From contig NZ_CP014513.1 of the NCBI RefSeq assembly GCF_001577365.1, positions 2,976,001-3,040,000 of the forward strand: a stretch of DNA of 64,000 nt, written 5' to 3'. A program made the translations under genes and the position numbers. This DNA is from Frondihabitans sp. PAMC 28766 (GTDB taxonomy: Bacteria; Actinomycetota; Actinomycetes; Actinomycetales; Microbacteriaceae). Positions 1 through 10,354 of this stretch are shown here, one piece after another. Position 1 is the stretch's first letter; the number at the start of each line of letters is the position of its first letter. Under the pieces are notes generated by a model. That model saw nothing but the letters and a program-made list of their open reading frames with translations, did no database searches and was not told the origin of the DNA.

Positions 1-1477
1 CGGCATCCTGCTCGCCGCTCGGTTCGTAATCGAGCGAGGCGTAGCCCTGCGTCTTGCTCTTCAGCTGGTCGAAGAAGTCGAACACGATCTCGCCGAGCGG
101 CATGTTGTAACGCAACTCGACGCGGTCCTCGCCGAGGTACTCCATGCCGAGGAGGGTGCCGCGGCGGCCCTGGCACAGCTCCATGATGACGCCGACGTAG
201 TCTTTCGGCGCCAGGATCGCGGCCTTGACCATGGGCTCGGCCACCGAGGTGATCTTGCCGTCGGGGAACTCGGACGGGTTGGTGACCGTGACGGTCTTCT
301 TGTCTTCGGTGGTGACCTCGTAGATGACGCTGGGCGCCGTCGTGATGAGGTCGAGGTTGAACTCGCGTTCGAGGCGCTCGGTGATGATCTCGAGGTGCAG
401 GAGGCCGAGGAACCCGCAGCGGAAGCCGAAGCCGAGCGCGACCGATGTCTCGGGTTCGTAGACCAGCGCGGCGTCGGACAGCTTGAGCTTGTCGAGGGCC
501 TCGCGGAGGATCGGGTAGTCGCTGCCGTCGATCGGGTAGAGACCCGAGAAGACCATGGGCAGCGGCTCGGTGTAGCCCGGCAGGGCGTCGGTCGCGGGCT
601 TCGCCGCGCTCGTGACGGTGTCGCCGACCTTCGACTGTCGCACGTCTTTCACGCCCGTGATGAGGTAGCCGACCTCGCCGACGCCGAGCCCCTTCGACAC
701 GGTCGGCTCAGGAGACGAGACGCCGATCTCGAGGATGTCGTGGATGGCCTTCGTCGACATCATCTGGATCTTCTCGCGCGGCGCGAGGGTGCCGTCGATC
801 ATGCGCACGTAGGTGATCACGCCGCGATAGCTGTCATAGACCGAGTCGAAGATCATGGCGCGAGCCGGAGCGTCTTTGACCCCCTTCGGCGCGGGGATGC
901 GGTTGACGACGACGTCGAGCAGCTCTTGAACACCGACGCCGGTCTTGCCGCTGACGCGCAGGACGTCCTCGGGCCTGCCGCCGATCAGCTGGGCCAGCTC
1001 GGCCGCGTATTTGTCGGGGTCGGCCGCGGGCAGGTCGATCTTGTTCAGCACCGGAATGATCTCGAGGTCGTTCTCGAGGGCTAGATAGAGGTTGGCGAGG
1101 GTCTGGGCCTCGATGCCCTGCGCGGCGTCGACGAGCAGGATTGCCCCCTCGCAGGCGGCCAGCGAGCGGGAGACCTCGTAGCTGAAGTCGACGTGGCCGG
1201 GGGTGTCGATCATGTTGAGCGCGTACGTCTGCCCATCGACCTCCCACGGCATGCGCACGGCCTGGCTCTTGATCGTGATGCCGCGCTCGCGCTCGATGTC
1301 CATCCGGTCGAGGTACTGCGCGCGCATGGCGCGGTCTTCGACGATGCCGGTGATGCCGAGCATCCTGTCGGCGAGCGTCGACTTGCCGTGGTCGATGTGC
1401 GCGATGATGCAGAAGTTGCGGATGCGCTCGGGCGCGGTCGAGGCCGGCTCGAGGGCGGTGGCGGCTTTGGGGCTCAC
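1..1477 (-). CDS. lepA: Elongation factor 4 (LepA), C-terminus cut by window edge
   Basis: Ribosome-associated translational GTPase that back-translocates stalled ribosomes. Translating the minus strand from the GTG at 1477 gives an uninterrupted frame of about 492 codons to the window edge; the family is about 600 residues, so roughly the last fifth is outside. The P-loop region [10 protein letters not shown] follows about 20 residues of leader, then the G3 motif DTPGHVDF and the G4 motif NKID. The elongation factor G-like domain with [17 protein letters not shown] is also visible. The GTG was chosen because the frame before it lacks similarity; the ribosome site is weak. LepA next to rpsT/holA is classical actinobacterial order, although an aminotransferase gene lies between them here. 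Confidence 0.97.
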   Translation of the reverse strand, partial: MSPKAATALEPASTAPERIRNFCIIAHIDHGKSTLADRMLGITGIVEDRAMRAQYLDRMDIERERGITIKSQAVRMPWEVDGQTYALNMIDTPGHVDFSYEVSRSLAACEGAILLVDAAQGIEAQTLANLYLALENDLEIIPVLNKIDLPAADPDKYAAELAQLIGGRPEDVLRVSGKTGVGVQELLDVVVNRIPAPKGVKDAPARAMIFDSVYDSYRGVITYVRMIDGTLAPREKIQMMSTKAIHDILEIGVSSPEPTVSKGLGVGEVGYLITGVKDVRQSKVGDTVTSAAKPATDALPGYTEPLPMVFSGLYPIDGSDYPILREALDKLKLSDAALVYEPETSVALGFGFRCGFLGLLHLEIITERLEREFNLDLITTAPSVIYEVTTEDKKTVTVTNPSEFPDGKITSVAEPMVKAAILAPKDYVGVIMELCQGRRGTLLGMEYLGEDRVELRYNMPLGEIVFDFFDQLKSKTQGYASLDYEPSGEQDA

Positions 1478-1526
1478 GAAGTCTTTCGGGGGTCGGCGGG
1501 CGGTTCTGGCAATTCTCCCATGCCCA

Positions 1527-2684
1527 CTACGCGGCAGGAACCGCCTGTGGAGAAGGCAGGGCGGAGATTCCGCGGGTCAGCGTCTCGGGAGACGCCGCGA
1601 GGCAGATCCTGATCCAGCCCTCGCCGGTGCGGCCGAAGGCGCTGCCCGGCGCGACGGCCACCCGCTTCTCGAGGAGGAAATCCTCGGCCCAGGAGGCGAC
1701 GTCGCCGTTCGCCGCGTGACTCACGTCGATCCAGAGATAGAAGGCACCCCGCGGGTCGAGGTAGTCGATCCCCCGTGCCTCGAGCAGCTCGCGTGCCAGC
1801 CGGAGGTTCGACGCGTAGTGCTCGCGCGCATCCGCCACCGGCTGGTTGTCGCCCGTGACCGCCGCGAGGGCCGCGAACTGGTCGGGCTCGGCGACGCAGC
1901 TGATCTGCGCCTCCTGCACCGTGCGCATCGTCTCGGCCATGCCCTTCGGCGTCACGAGGTAGCCGACGCGGACGCCCGTCATCGCGTAGGTCTTGCTCAG
2001 TGAGAAGACGCTGAAGACGCGGTCGTCGTCGTCCAGGGAGGCGAGGCTCACGTGCTTCTCGTCGTAGGTGAAGTACTCGTAGACCTCGTCGCTGATCACC
2101 CAGAGGTCGTGCTGTTTCGCGAACGAGAGCAGGCGTCGCAGCACCGTCTCGTCGAAGACCCGGCCGAGCGGGTTCGACGGCGAGTTGACGATGATGGCGC
2201 GGGTCTTGTCCGTGACGAGGCCGGCGAGCTCGTCGAAGTCGGGCAAGAAGTCGTGGCTGGGCTTCAGCGAGTACGGCACCGGGTTCGCGTCGAGCATGCG
2301 GGCGTTCATCGTGAAGGTCGTGTAGCCGGGATCGGGCACCAGCACGTCGTCTCCTGCGGCCAGGAGCAACCCCATGCACTGGTGCAGGGCCTGTGTCGCG
2401 CCGATCGTGACCCAGACCTGCTCGAGGTCGACGAGCACGTCGTTCTCGCGGGCGAGCTTGGCGACCAGCGCCTCGCGCAGCGGCGTGATGCCGCCGTTCG
2501 GTGTGTAATTCGTCTTGTCGTCGGCCCACGCGCGGCGGGCGGCGTCGATGACGTGGTGAGCGACGGGCACGTCAGGCTCCCCCACCACGAGCATCGCGAC
2601 ATCGTCGAGCTTCATCGCGATCTCGAACACGCGGCGGATGCCGCTGCCCGGCACGGAAGGGATGTGCGGGGCGAGCTGAGGCAT
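1527..2684 (-). CDS. Class I/II pyridoxal-phosphate aminotransferase
   Basis: Cytosolic fold-type I aminotransferase, 385 residues, close to the aspartate/aromatic aminotransferase group; the amino-acid substrate cannot be read from sequence. Visible family residues are the cofactor-contact segment NSPSNPLG near 167, the ring-binding Asp in ISDEVYEYF near 199, the Schiff-base lysine in [10 protein letters not shown] (Lys231) and the carboxylate-binding Arg in VRVGY (near 239). The gene lies alone between lepA and rpsT. A TAAGAT hexamer ends 6 nt before the ATG and there is no ribosome-binding site, so the mRNA is probably leaderless. Confidence 0.9.
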   Translation of the reverse strand: MPQLAPHIPSVPGSGIRRVFEIAMKLDDVAMLVVGEPDVPVAHHVIDAARRAWADDKTNYTPNGGITPLREALVAKLARENDVLVDLEQVWVTIGATQALHQCMGLLLAAGDDVLVPDPGYTTFTMNARMLDANPVPYSLKPSHDFLPDFDELAGLVTDKTRAIIVNSPSNPLGRVFDETVLRRLLSFAKQHDLWVISDEVYEYFTYDEKHVSLASLDDDDRVFSVFSLSKTYAMTGVRVGYLVTPKGMAETMRTVQEAQISCVAEPDQFAALAAVTGDNQPVADAREHYASNLRLARELLEARGIDYLDPRGAFYLWIDVSHAANGDVASWAEDFLLEKRVAVAPGSAFGRTGEGWIRICLAASPETLTRGISALPSPQAVPAA

Positions 2685-2690
2685 GTGACG

Positions 2691-2696
2691 ATCTTA
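2691..2696 (-). promoter_or_regulatory. -10 element of a leaderless aminotransferase promoter
   Basis: TAAGAT on the minus strand with 6 nt to the ATG at 2684 and no Shine-Dalgarno sequence. This matches the TANNNT spacing known for actinobacterial leaderless transcripts. The start site itself is inferred. Confidence 0.5.
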
Positions 2697-2757
2697 ACTA
2701 GAGGCCGCGACTCGCCGGCGCTTGACAGAGGGGCCGCGACTCGCCCGCGCCCGTCGA

Positions 2758-2786
2758 TTGAGTCTCTGCGGGGCTCCTGGTAGTGT
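2758..2786 (+). promoter_or_regulatory. Candidate rpsT promoter
   Basis: TTGAGT at 2758-2763 and TAGTGT at 2781-2786 are separated by 17 bp, a good housekeeping-sigma spacing. This would give an untranslated leader of about 130 nt before rpsT. Just upstream, GGCCGCGACTCGCC is repeated directly at 2703-2716 and 2732-2745. Confidence 0.5.
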
Positions 2787-2827
2787 GGACCCTTGGCTTC
2801 CGCTGCCGCTTCCCCGCTGCGCAGCGA

Positions 2828-2889
2828 ATCGCAGCCATCGTTCGCTCTAGCGACCGGGTCTTCCCTCTAAAGACCTGTTCGGCTGCGAT
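2828..2889 (+). promoter_or_regulatory. Structured 5' leader of rpsT
   Basis: ATCGCAGCC at 2828-2836 can pair perfectly with GGCTGCGAT at 2881-2889, enclosing a smaller hairpin GGTCTT (2857-2862)/AAGACC (2870-2875). The fold lies between the candidate promoter and the GTG start. It could serve autoregulation of S20, as ribosomal-protein leaders often do, but that is inference. Confidence 0.35.
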
Positions 2890-2922
2890 CATCACAACTA
2901 CTCACGAAAAGGGCTCACCACA

Positions 2923-3183
2923 GTGGCAAACATCAAGTCGCAGATCAAGCGCATCGGCACCAACAAGAAGGCGACCGAGCGCAACAAGGCTGTCAAGAGC
3001 GAGCTCAAGACGGCCATCCGTCGCACGCACACCGCCATCACGGCCGGTGACAAGGCTGCCGCGACCAGCGCTCTGCTCGTCGCGTCGAAGAAGCTCGACA
3101 AGGCCGTCAGCAAGGGTGTCATCCACCAGAACCAGGCCGCCAACCGCAAGTCGTCGATCGCCAAGCAGGTCAGCGCTCTCTAG
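2923..3183 (+). CDS. rpsT: 30S ribosomal protein S20
   Basis: Primary 16S rRNA-binding protein of the small subunit, 86 residues, the usual length. It is lysine-rich, starts [11 protein letters not shown] with the conserved internal block [10 protein letters not shown], and ends in [10 protein letters not shown], all typical of bS20. The start codon is GTG, preceded by a GAAAAGGG purine run. It stands alone on the plus strand, is convergent with holA, and is followed by an intrinsic terminator and a palindromic repeat. Confidence 0.98.
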   Translation: MANIKSQIKRIGTNKKATERNKAVKSELKTAIRRTHTAITAGDKAAATSALLVASKKLDKAVSKGVIHQNQAANRKSSIAKQVSAL

Positions 3184-3234
3184 GTCAGTACCCGTAGGCC
3201 GGCGCCCTCTGGGCGTTTCGCTTCGTTTCGCTCG

Positions 3235-3266
3235 AAGGCCCCGCTCCCCCAGGGAGGCGGGGCCTT
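3235..3266 (+). terminator. Intrinsic terminator after rpsT
   Basis: AAGGCCCCGC at 3235-3244 pairs perfectly with GCGGGGCCTT at 3257-3266, with further pairing inside. It lies 52 nt after the rpsT stop. The U-tract is short, as is common in high-GC actinobacteria. Confidence 0.75.
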
Positions 3267-3288
3267 CGCCGTTCTCGGCCGCGCCCGC

Positions 3289-3348
3289 CCTTACCTTTTC
3301 GGCCTGTACTGACCCCCGAGACGATCAGGACGCGCCGAAAAGGTAAGG
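3289..3348. repeat. 60-nt palindromic element, copy A (rpsT/holA convergent gap)
   Basis: Arm CCTTACCTTTTCGGC at 3289-3303 and its perfect reverse complement at 3334-3348 flank a 30-nt spacer. The same arms and spacer length recur at 45483-45542 and 54037-54096. Within the spacer, CTGA and TCAG can continue the stem. It lies 105 bp after the rpsT stop and 41 bp from the holA stop, between genes transcribed towards each other. Confidence 0.85.
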
Positions 3349-3389
3349 CTGGCGCGGAAAGCGCGGGGCCGGACGGGGCCAGCGCGGCG

Positions 3390-4424
3390 TCAGAGCGGGC
3401 GGCCCCGCTGGCTGATGAGCGTGACGACGCGCTCGAGCGCGTAGACGGGGTCGCGCTCGGCACCCTTCACCGCCGCATCGGTCGTGGCGAGCAGATCGAT
3501 CGTGTTGCCGAGCCCCTCGTCCGTCCAGCCCTGCAGGTCGCGCTTGGCGCGGTCGATCTGCCACGGGGCGAGCCCCAGCTGCGACGCGAGCTGGCCGGCC
3601 GAGCCGCGCGCGCCGCTGACCTTGGCCATGGTGCGCACCTTGCTGGCGAACGCCGCCACGATCGGCACGGGGTCGGCCCCGGAGGCGAGGGCGTGGCGCA
3701 GCAGGATGAGGGCCTCGCCCTGGCGCCCGGCGATGGCGGCGTCGGCGACCTTGAAGGCATTCGTCTCGACGCGCCCCGAGTAGTACTTCTCGACGGTCGC
3801 CTCGGTGATCTCGGTGGCGGCGTCGGCGAGCAGCTGCTGGCAGGCGCTCGCGAGCTCGGCGAGGTCGTCTTGGAACGCCTGCACGAGGGCCCGGAGTGCG
3901 CCGGCGCTGACGCGTCGCCCCTCGGCTGCGAATTCGGCGGCGGCGAACTCGAGCTTCTCGGTGTCCTTCTTGAGCTCGGCGCAGACCACCTCGATGCCCG
4001 AGCCGAGGCCGGCACGCAGCGCGTCGAGTAGCTTCTTGCCGCGCACGCCGCCGCCGTGCCGCAGCACGAGGTAAGTGTCCTCGGCGGGGGCCGCGAGGTA
4101 GTCGAGCGTCTCGGTGAGGAAGGCGTCGGTACACTTCTCGACGTTCGTCACCCGGATCAGACGCGGCTCGGCGAAGAGCGACGGGCTTGCGAGCGTGATC
4201 AGCTCGCCCGGGGCGTAGTGGTCGGCCTCGAGATCGTTGACCTCGAGGCTGGGGTCTTCGGCGGTGAGCTGGTCGCGCAGCTGACGGACGGCGCGGTCGG
4301 CCAGGAACTGCTCGGGGCCCGAGACGAGGATGACCTGCGCCGGCCGGATGCGATCCCACGAGACCTGGTCGATGGCCACCCGTGCCTTGGTCGCGGGGCC
4401 GCGACTGGATGCCCTGGCAGCCAT
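3390..4424 (-). CDS. holA: DNA polymerase III subunit delta
   Basis: Clamp-loader delta subunit that opens the sliding clamp for replication; 344 residues, the normal size. Early in the protein QVILVSGPEQFLADRAV is the characteristic start of the HolA N-terminal domain, followed by LFAEPRLIRV and a helical C-terminal clamp-loader region. The ATG at 4424 was chosen over longer in-frame extensions because GGAGGAGG lies just upstream and similarity starts there. It is downstream of comEA-comEC on the same strand, the standard actinobacterial arrangement. Confidence 0.95.
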   Translation of the reverse strand: MAARASSRGPATKARVAIDQVSWDRIRPAQVILVSGPEQFLADRAVRQLRDQLTAEDPSLEVNDLEADHYAPGELITLASPSLFAEPRLIRVTNVEKCTDAFLTETLDYLAAPAEDTYLVLRHGGGVRGKKLLDALRAGLGSGIEVVCAELKKDTEKLEFAAAEFAAEGRRVSAGALRALVQAFQDDLAELASACQQLLADAATEITEATVEKYYSGRVETNAFKVADAAIAGRQGEALILLRHALASGADPVPIVAAFASKVRTMAKVSGARGSAGQLASQLGLAPWQIDRAKRDLQGWTDEGLGNTIDLLATTDAAVKGAERDPVYALERVVTLISQRGRPL

Positions 4425-4468
4425 GATCCTCCTCCGGCGACCGCGCACACGGCCGCCCCGGAGCAAGC

Positions 4469-6827
4469 CTAGAGGCAGCTGCCGACACCGATGCCCGCCC
4501 CGCAGCGCTCGCGCGCGCCCCCGACTGCCACACGTCGATCCGCGACTCCCCCTCGCCCGGTTCGGTCGAGAGCGCCACTGTCCCGTCGCGGTCCGACCGC
4601 AACACGCGAGACCCCGTTCGCTCGAGCAGACGGATCGTCTGCTCTGTCGGGTGCCCGTAGGGGTTGCCCGCCCCCACACCGATCAGCGCCACTCGAGCGC
4701 GCACGGCCTCGTAGAGCGCCGGGCTCTGGTCGCGCGACCCGTGGTGCGAGACCTTGACGACGTCGACCGGCCCGAGGTCGGTGCGACCCTGCAGCCGCCG
4801 CTGCTCGGTCTCGCCGAGATCGCCGAGCATGAGCGCCGTCAAGCACCGGGCGCAGGATGCCGCGGGGCCGACCCTCAGCACCACGCTCGCCTCGTTGCCG
4901 GGCCGCGCCCCCTCGGGTGGCCACAGCGCGTCCAGAGCGAGCTCGCCGAGCGGCACCCTCAGCCCCGGCTCGGCGCGCACCACGTGCCGGGCCCCCAGCT
5001 CGCGGACGAGTCTCTCGTCGGCTGCCCCGTCGGTCGGGCCCACCACCAGTCTGTCGACCCGGCCGCGGAGCAGCGGAGCCGCGCCCACGTGATCCTTGTC
5101 GAAGTGAGTGAGCACGACCACGTCGAGACGATCGACGCCGGTGAGCTGCAGGCATCGGTCGAGGAGGCTCTCGTCGTCGCCGGTGTCGACCAGGGCCGTC
5201 TGGCCCTCGGACCGCAGCAGGACGGCGTCGCCCTGCCCCACGTCGCACTGGGCCATCCGCCACTCGGCCGGGAAGGAGAGTCGGCTGCCCACCTCGCGCC
5301 CGGCGATGACCGACGTCAACGGCAGGGCGACGACGAGAAGACCCGCAACGGCTACCCGTCGGCTGCGGCGGTACGGGATGGTCAGCACGACTGCGCCGAC
5401 GAGTACCGTCAACAGGGCCGCCAGGAGAATCGCCGGAGCGTTGGCACCCCAGTCGATCCGGCCCGACGGCAGGCGTGACGTGAAGCGGGCGACGGCGGCG
5501 ATCCAGGTGGCGGGGAGCCAGGCCAACGCGGCGACGGCGGTGGCGGCGGGTGGACACACCACCGAAAGGAGGCACGCGACGAGCCCGAGCACGGTGGCCA
5601 CGGGCGCGGCCGGCTCGGCCAGCAGGTTGGCGACGACGCCGACGACGGGCACGCCCGGGTCGAGGAGGAGCAGCAGCGGCTGACAGGCGAGCTGCGCCGA
5701 CAGCGGCACCGCCAACGCCAGCGCAAGCCCCTCGGGCATCACGCGGGTGAGGAGCGTTGCGAGCGGACCAGCGAGGACGACGAGGCCGGTCGTTGCGAGC
5801 ACGAGAGCGCGAAGGCGAACGAGCGGGCGAGCCAGGGGTCGAACAGCAACATCGCGACGACGGCGAGCGAGACGAGCGGCAGGGCGCGAACGGGCCGGCC
5901 GAGAGCCGCGAGCACCAGGGCGACGAAGGCCATGACGGATGCACGAAGCACGCTGGGCTCGGGTGTGACCAGCACGACGAACCCGATGAGCAAAGCGCCG
6001 GCGGCACCCAGGCGAGGTAGGCGCGGAATACGGAGGAGCGCGCCGACGACCAGCACGGCAGCGACGACGACGGCGCAGTTGGCGCCCGAGACGGCGGTGA
6101 GGTGGCTGAGGCCGGCCGACGTCATCTCGCCGTCCAGGGTGCCGCCGACGGCCGAGGTGTCGCCCACGCTCAATCCCGGCAGGAGTGCGGCACCGTCTCC
6201 GGGCAGCGTGCTCGCGACGCGCACGAACGCTGCCCGAAGGGTCGCCGCCGCGCCGTCGAGCCCTCCGGCTCGCGACTCGATCGCCACGGGCCCCGAGGCT
6301 GTCATGAACGCTGCGAGGTCACCGCCGGCATCGGCCGCCGAGAGCGCCCCGTCGACCCGAACCCGATCGTGAATGCGGGGCAGCTCGGAGGCCTGCCCGA
6401 CGGGCTGCGCGTCGAGCCCGGTCACGAGCACGGGCATCCGCACCTCAGTGGTCCCGCCCCGAGCAGTCACCTGGGTCACCAGGATGCGAAGCAGCCCCGC
6501 GCCTCGATCGGGCGCCGCCGTCACCGTCCCCACGACACTCGCCGTGGCGCGGTGCTCGAGCAGCCCCGGGGTGCGGTGCGGGGCCGTGAGGGTGGCCACG
6601 ACGGTGACCGCCGACGCGGCCACCAGTGCGAGGGCAGCGACGGAGAGAGCGGAGACGAGCCGGCGGCGCCACCGTCGCCGCTGACCGAGGAGGGCTGTGC
6701 CCACGAGAGCGAGCCCTCCCGATCCGGAGGCCGTTGCGATGACCGGGACGGCCTCGGGCACCGGGAGCGACAGGACGAGGGTCACCCAGGCCGCCGCCGC
6801 CGGGATGGCGAGCCGGAGGTCGATCAC
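4469..6827 (-). CDS. comEC: ComEC/Rec2 competence membrane channel, reading frame broken twice
   Basis: Inner-membrane DNA-uptake channel. The N-terminal half (frame from GTG 6827, 12 nt after the comEA stop) has many hydrophobic segments and the competence-domain motif HLTAVSGANCAVV. The C-terminal half is in another frame from about 5802 and carries the metallo-beta-lactamase-like domain with HFDKDHVG and VSHHGSRDQSP. The frame breaks near 5802 (TCGTG where TCGGTG restores ALSVLATTGL) and again at the C5 run 4518-4522, after VWQSG. One added G at each point gives a single 786-residue protein ending at the TAG at 4469; without the second, the frame runs on through holA. Sequence error or a decayed gene are both possible; error is favoured. 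Confidence 0.85.
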
Positions 6828-6838
6828 GCTCGGCCCTG

Positions 6839-7570
6839 TCAGCGGACGGTGACGGAGTCGCGGAGCCGCTCGAGCTTCTTGTCGCCGATGCCGGTGACGT
6901 CGAGCAGGTCGTCGACCGACTCGAAGCGGGAGTGCTCGGCGCGCCAGTCGAGGATGGCCTGCGCTGTCGCCGGCCCGACGCCGGGGAGCGCTTGGAGAGC
7001 CGTCGCGTCGGCCGTGTTGAGGTCGACGGGAGCATCGGCCCCGGCAGGGTCGCCTGCGCCCGCGATCGGTGCAGCTGTCGGCGCCGGGGCCTCCCCCGGC
7101 TTCGGCACGACGATCTGCTCGCCGTCGACCACTGGGCGCGCGAGATTGAGCGCGGCCTGGTCGGCGGCCGCGGTGAAGCCGCCCGCCGCCGTGACGACGT
7201 CGATGGCACGAGCGTCCGGCGCCACCTCGTAGAGCCCGGGGCGAGCGATCTGCCCCAGGATGTGCACGAAGACCGTTCCGGCTGGGGACGGCGCCGTCGA
7301 CGACCGGGAAGGCTCCGCGCCGACCGAGGAGGACGCGCCCGGAGCGTTCGCCCGGGCGCCCACCGGATCGGCAGCCTCGGCGCCGGCGCTCGACACGGCC
7401 GAGAAGACCACGCCGACCCCGAGCAGGACGATGACGGCGACGACCACGGCCCCCACGCCGAGGCGCCATCGGGGCGCCGAGCCCGGCTCACGGAAATCGC
7501 GCGGCGGTTGCACGAGGGTCGGCTCGAGGTCGTGGGACGAGGCGGGAGGGCGAGGGCTGAGCTGCTGCAT
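6839..7570 (-). CDS. comEA: ComEA-type helix-hairpin-helix DNA-binding protein
   Basis: Competence DNA receptor, anchored in the membrane and presenting a DNA-binding domain outside; 243 residues. A proline-rich cytoplasmic start is followed by one membrane segment near 37-60, a Ser/Ala/Gly linker, a SLBB-type domain (HILGQIARPGLYEV), and a C-terminal ComEA double helix-hairpin-helix with LNTADATALQALPGVG and IGDKKLERLRD. It is the first gene of comEA-comEC-holA, with comEC 12 nt downstream, so the two uptake proteins are probably co-transcribed. Confidence 0.93.
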   Translation of the reverse strand: MQQLSPRPPASSHDLEPTLVQPPRDFREPGSAPRWRLGVGAVVVAVIVLLGVGVVFSAVSSAGAEAADPVGARANAPGASSSVGAEPSRSSTAPSPAGTVFVHILGQIARPGLYEVAPDARAIDVVTAAGGFTAAADQAALNLARPVVDGEQIVVPKPGEAPAPTAAPIAGAGDPAGADAPVDLNTADATALQALPGVGPATAQAILDWRAEHSRFESVDDLLDVTGIGDKKLERLRDSVTVR

Positions 7571-7689
7571 GCCGAGACCGTAGCGATCGGTGAGGCCCGG
7601 CGTCGGACGGAGAAGGCCCCCCTGTGGAGACAGGGCGACCCGAGCCGATTGTGGAGGAGAGGACGATCCCGAGAACCGACCGATCCCGC

Positions 7690-10290
7690 CTACTTCACGG
7701 CGATGTTCACCACTCGCGGAGCCCGCACGATCACGTTGACGATCTCCTTGTCGCCGACTGCGCGCGCGACCGCGGCCGACGCCCGTGCCAGTGTCTCGAG
7801 CTCGTCCGACGAGATCTTCGGCGACACCTCGAGGCGATCGCGCACCTTGCCGTTGACCTGGATCACGGCGGTCACACTGGTCTCGACAAGCAGCGTCGGG
7901 TCGGCCTTCCGCCAGCCGAACGACGACACGTCGGAGTCGTAGCCGAGCAGCTCCCACATCTCGGAGGCCGTGTACGGCGAGAAGAGCGACAGCGCCAGCG
8001 CCACGGTCTCGGTGGCCTCGCGCACGGCGGGGTCGGCGGGGCCGGCGCCCGAGTCGATCGCCTTGCGGACGGCGTTGACGAGCTCCATCAGGCGTGCGAC
8101 GACCACGTTGAACTTGAACGCCTCGGTGAGGCCGGGAGCTTCGGCGAGGAAGTGGTGCGTGACGCGGCGCAGCGCCTGGTCGCCGTCGGCCCACACGGCA
8201 TCCGGCGATGAGGTGACGTCGAGCGCGAGGCGGTAGGCGCGGGCCAGGAACTTCGCGGCGCCCGCGGGAGACACGTCCTCCCAGTTGATGTCGTCCTCCG
8301 GGGGGCCGGCGAACGCCATCGTCAGGCGGATCGCGTCGACGCCGTGCGCGCGGAGCTCGTCGCTGAGGTTGACGCCGCCCTTCGACTTCGACATCTTCGA
8401 GCCGCCCGACAGCACCATGCCCTGGTTCAGCAGCGCGCTGAAGGGCTCGGTGAAGCCCACATAACCGAGGTCGAACAGCACCTTCGTGATGAAGCGCGCG
8501 TAGAGGAGGTGCAGGATGGCGTGCTCGACGCCGCCGACGTACTGGTCGACGGGCGCCCACTTGTCGGCTTCGGCCGGGTCGAAGGCGCGCGTGTCGTCGG
8601 TCGGGTTGAGGTAGCGCAAGTAGTACCACGACGAGTCGACGAAAGTGTCCATCGTGTCTGGGTCGCGGCGAGCCGGCGAGCCGTCACGAGGATCGGGCAC
8701 CTCTACCCACGAGGTGGCGGCGCCGAGCGGCGACTGCCCCTTCGGCTTGAGGTCGAGCCCCTCGGTCGACGGCAGCCGCACGGGCAGCTGGTCTTCGGGC
8801 ACCGGGATCTCGACGCCGTCGGCGCCGTGGATGATCGGGATGGGCGTGCCCCAGAAGCGCTGCCGCGAGATCAGCCAGTCTCGCAGGCGATAGGTCTTGG
8901 CGGCGCGACCGTCGCCCGAGGCGTCGAGGGCCTCGGTGATGCGCTTGATCGCGTTCGACTTGCTGAGCCCGGTGAACGGGCCCGAGTTGAGCAGGCGGCC
9001 TTCGCCGTTCAGAGCGACGCCGGTGACGGCAGGATCGACGGGTTCGAGGTCGTCGGGCAGGATGGCCACGCCGTTCTCGTCCAGCTCGAGCGCCGGGATC
9101 ACGCCGGTGACGGGGGCGTTGACGTCGACGACCACTCGCACGGGCAGGTCGTACTTGCGGGCGAAGTCGAGGTCGCGCTGGTCGTGCGCGGGCACGGCCA
9201 TGACAGCGCCGGTGCCGTAGTCGGCGAGCACGTAGTCGGCGGCCCAGATCGGGATCCGGTCGCCTGTCAGCGGGTTCTTCGCGTAGCGGCCGAGGAACAC
9301 GCCGTTCTTGGGGCGGTCGGCGACCTGGCGCTCGATCTCGCTCGACTTCTGCACCTCGGTGAGGAAGTCCTGGAAGACGGCGCGGATCTGAGGGTCGTCC
9401 TGACCCGCGACCAGCTCTGCGGCCAGGTCGGATTCGGGCGCGACGACCATGAAGGTCACGCCGTAGAGCGTGTCGGGGCGCGTGGTGAAGACGGTGACAC
9501 GCTCAGAGCGGCCCTCCACCGTGAACTCGACGTCGGCGCCGACCGAGCGGCCGATCCAGTTGCGCTGCATGGCGAGCACCTTGGGCGGCCACGAGCCTTC
9601 GAGCTGGTTGAGGTCGTCGAGCAGGCGGTCGGCGTAGTCGGTGATCTTGAAGTACCACTGCGTGAGCTTCTTCTTGACCACGACGGCGCCCGAGCGGTCG
9701 GAGGTGCCGTCGGCCAACACCTGCTCGTTGGCGAGGACGGTCTGGTCGACCGGGTCCCAGTTGACCCAGCTGTCCTTGCGGTAGGCCAGGCCTTTCTCGT
9801 ACATCTTGAGGAACAGCCACTGGTTCCATTTGTAGTATTCGGGGTCGGAGGTGTGGATCTCGCGAGTCCAGTCGACCGCGACGCCGTAGGCCTTCATGGC
9901 GGCGCGTTGCTGATCGATGTTGGCGTAGGTCCACTCGCGCGGGTCGGTGCCGCGCTTGATGGCGGCGTTCTCGGCGGGCAGGCCGAACGAATCCCAGCCG
10001 ACCGGGTGCAGCACCTGGAAGCCCTGCTGGCGCCAGTAGCGCGCCACGATGTCGCCGAAGGCGAACGCCTCAGCGTGGCCCATGTGCAGGTCGCCGGAGG
10101 GGTACGAGAACATGTCCATCACGTACTTGCGCGGGCGCTTGTCGGAAGCGTCCGACACAGTGAAAGGCTGGCGCTCCTCCCAGATCTGCTGCCACTTCTG
10201 CTGAAGGCGGGCGAAGTCGTAGGCGCGCTCGTCGACCAGGCCGGTCTCGCGCGCGGCGGAGGAGTTGTCAGGTGCCACAGTTGTGCTCAA
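7690..10290 (-). CDS. leuS: Leucyl-tRNA synthetase
   Basis: Class I aminoacyl-tRNA synthetase charging tRNA-Leu, 866 residues, the usual bacterial length. The HIGH-type motif is present as [13 protein letters not shown], the CP1 editing domain includes [12 protein letters not shown], and the KMSKS loop is intact as [11 protein letters not shown]. The listed start is TTG at 10290; a GTG four codons later is an alternative. No T-box-like leader was recognised; a short hairpin lies at 10316-10340. The downstream 119 nt to comEA contains no obvious gene. Confidence 0.97.
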   Translation of the reverse strand: MSTTVAPDNSSAARETGLVDERAYDFARLQQKWQQIWEERQPFTVSDASDKRPRKYVMDMFSYPSGDLHMGHAEAFAFGDIVARYWRQQGFQVLHPVGWDSFGLPAENAAIKRGTDPREWTYANIDQQRAAMKAYGVAVDWTREIHTSDPEYYKWNQWLFLKMYEKGLAYRKDSWVNWDPVDQTVLANEQVLADGTSDRSGAVVVKKKLTQWYFKITDYADRLLDDLNQLEGSWPPKVLAMQRNWIGRSVGADVEFTVEGRSERVTVFTTRPDTLYGVTFMVVAPESDLAAELVAGQDDPQIRAVFQDFLTEVQKSSEIERQVADRPKNGVFLGRYAKNPLTGDRIPIWAADYVLADYGTGAVMAVPAHDQRDLDFARKYDLPVRVVVDVNAPVTGVIPALELDENGVAILPDDLEPVDPAVTGVALNGEGRLLNSGPFTGLSKSNAIKRITEALDASGDGRAAKTYRLRDWLISRQRFWGTPIPIIHGADGVEIPVPEDQLPVRLPSTEGLDLKPKGQSPLGAATSWVEVPDPRDGSPARRDPDTMDTFVDSSWYYLRYLNPTDDTRAFDPAEADKWAPVDQYVGGVEHAILHLLYARFITKVLFDLGYVGFTEPFSALLNQGMVLSGGSKMSKSKGGVNLSDELRAHGVDAIRLTMAFAGPPEDDINWEDVSPAGAAKFLARAYRLALDVTSSPDAVWADGDQALRRVTHHFLAEAPGLTEAFKFNVVVARLMELVNAVRKAIDSGAGPADPAVREATETVALALSLFSPYTASEMWELLGYDSDVSSFGWRKADPTLLVETSVTAVIQVNGKVRDRLEVSPKISSDELETLARASAAVARAVGDKEIVNVIVRAPRVVNIAVK

Positions 10291-10315
10291 TTCACGTCTG
10301 GATGATGGAGCGGTG

Positions 10316-10340
10316 CCCGTCGACGTCGACCGTCGACGGG
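10316..10340 (-). other. Hairpin upstream of leuS
   Basis: CCCGTCGAC at 10316-10324 pairs with GTCGACGGG at 10332-10340 around a 7-nt loop, in the 64-bp gap between pabB and leuS. It could be the pabB terminator or leuS leader structure. Confidence 0.35.
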
Positions 10341-10354
10341 GCAGACCCGAACAT

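Noticed and set aside
3325..5802. An 825-codon minus-strand frame covering comEC's second half and running through holA
   Set aside because: The part over holA is a shadow frame; one added G at 4518-4522 moves comEC to a stop at 4469, before holA.
10291..10354. Possible T-box riboswitch before leuS
   Set aside because: The gap is only 64 bp and lacks T-box and specifier-loop features; only a small hairpin is present.
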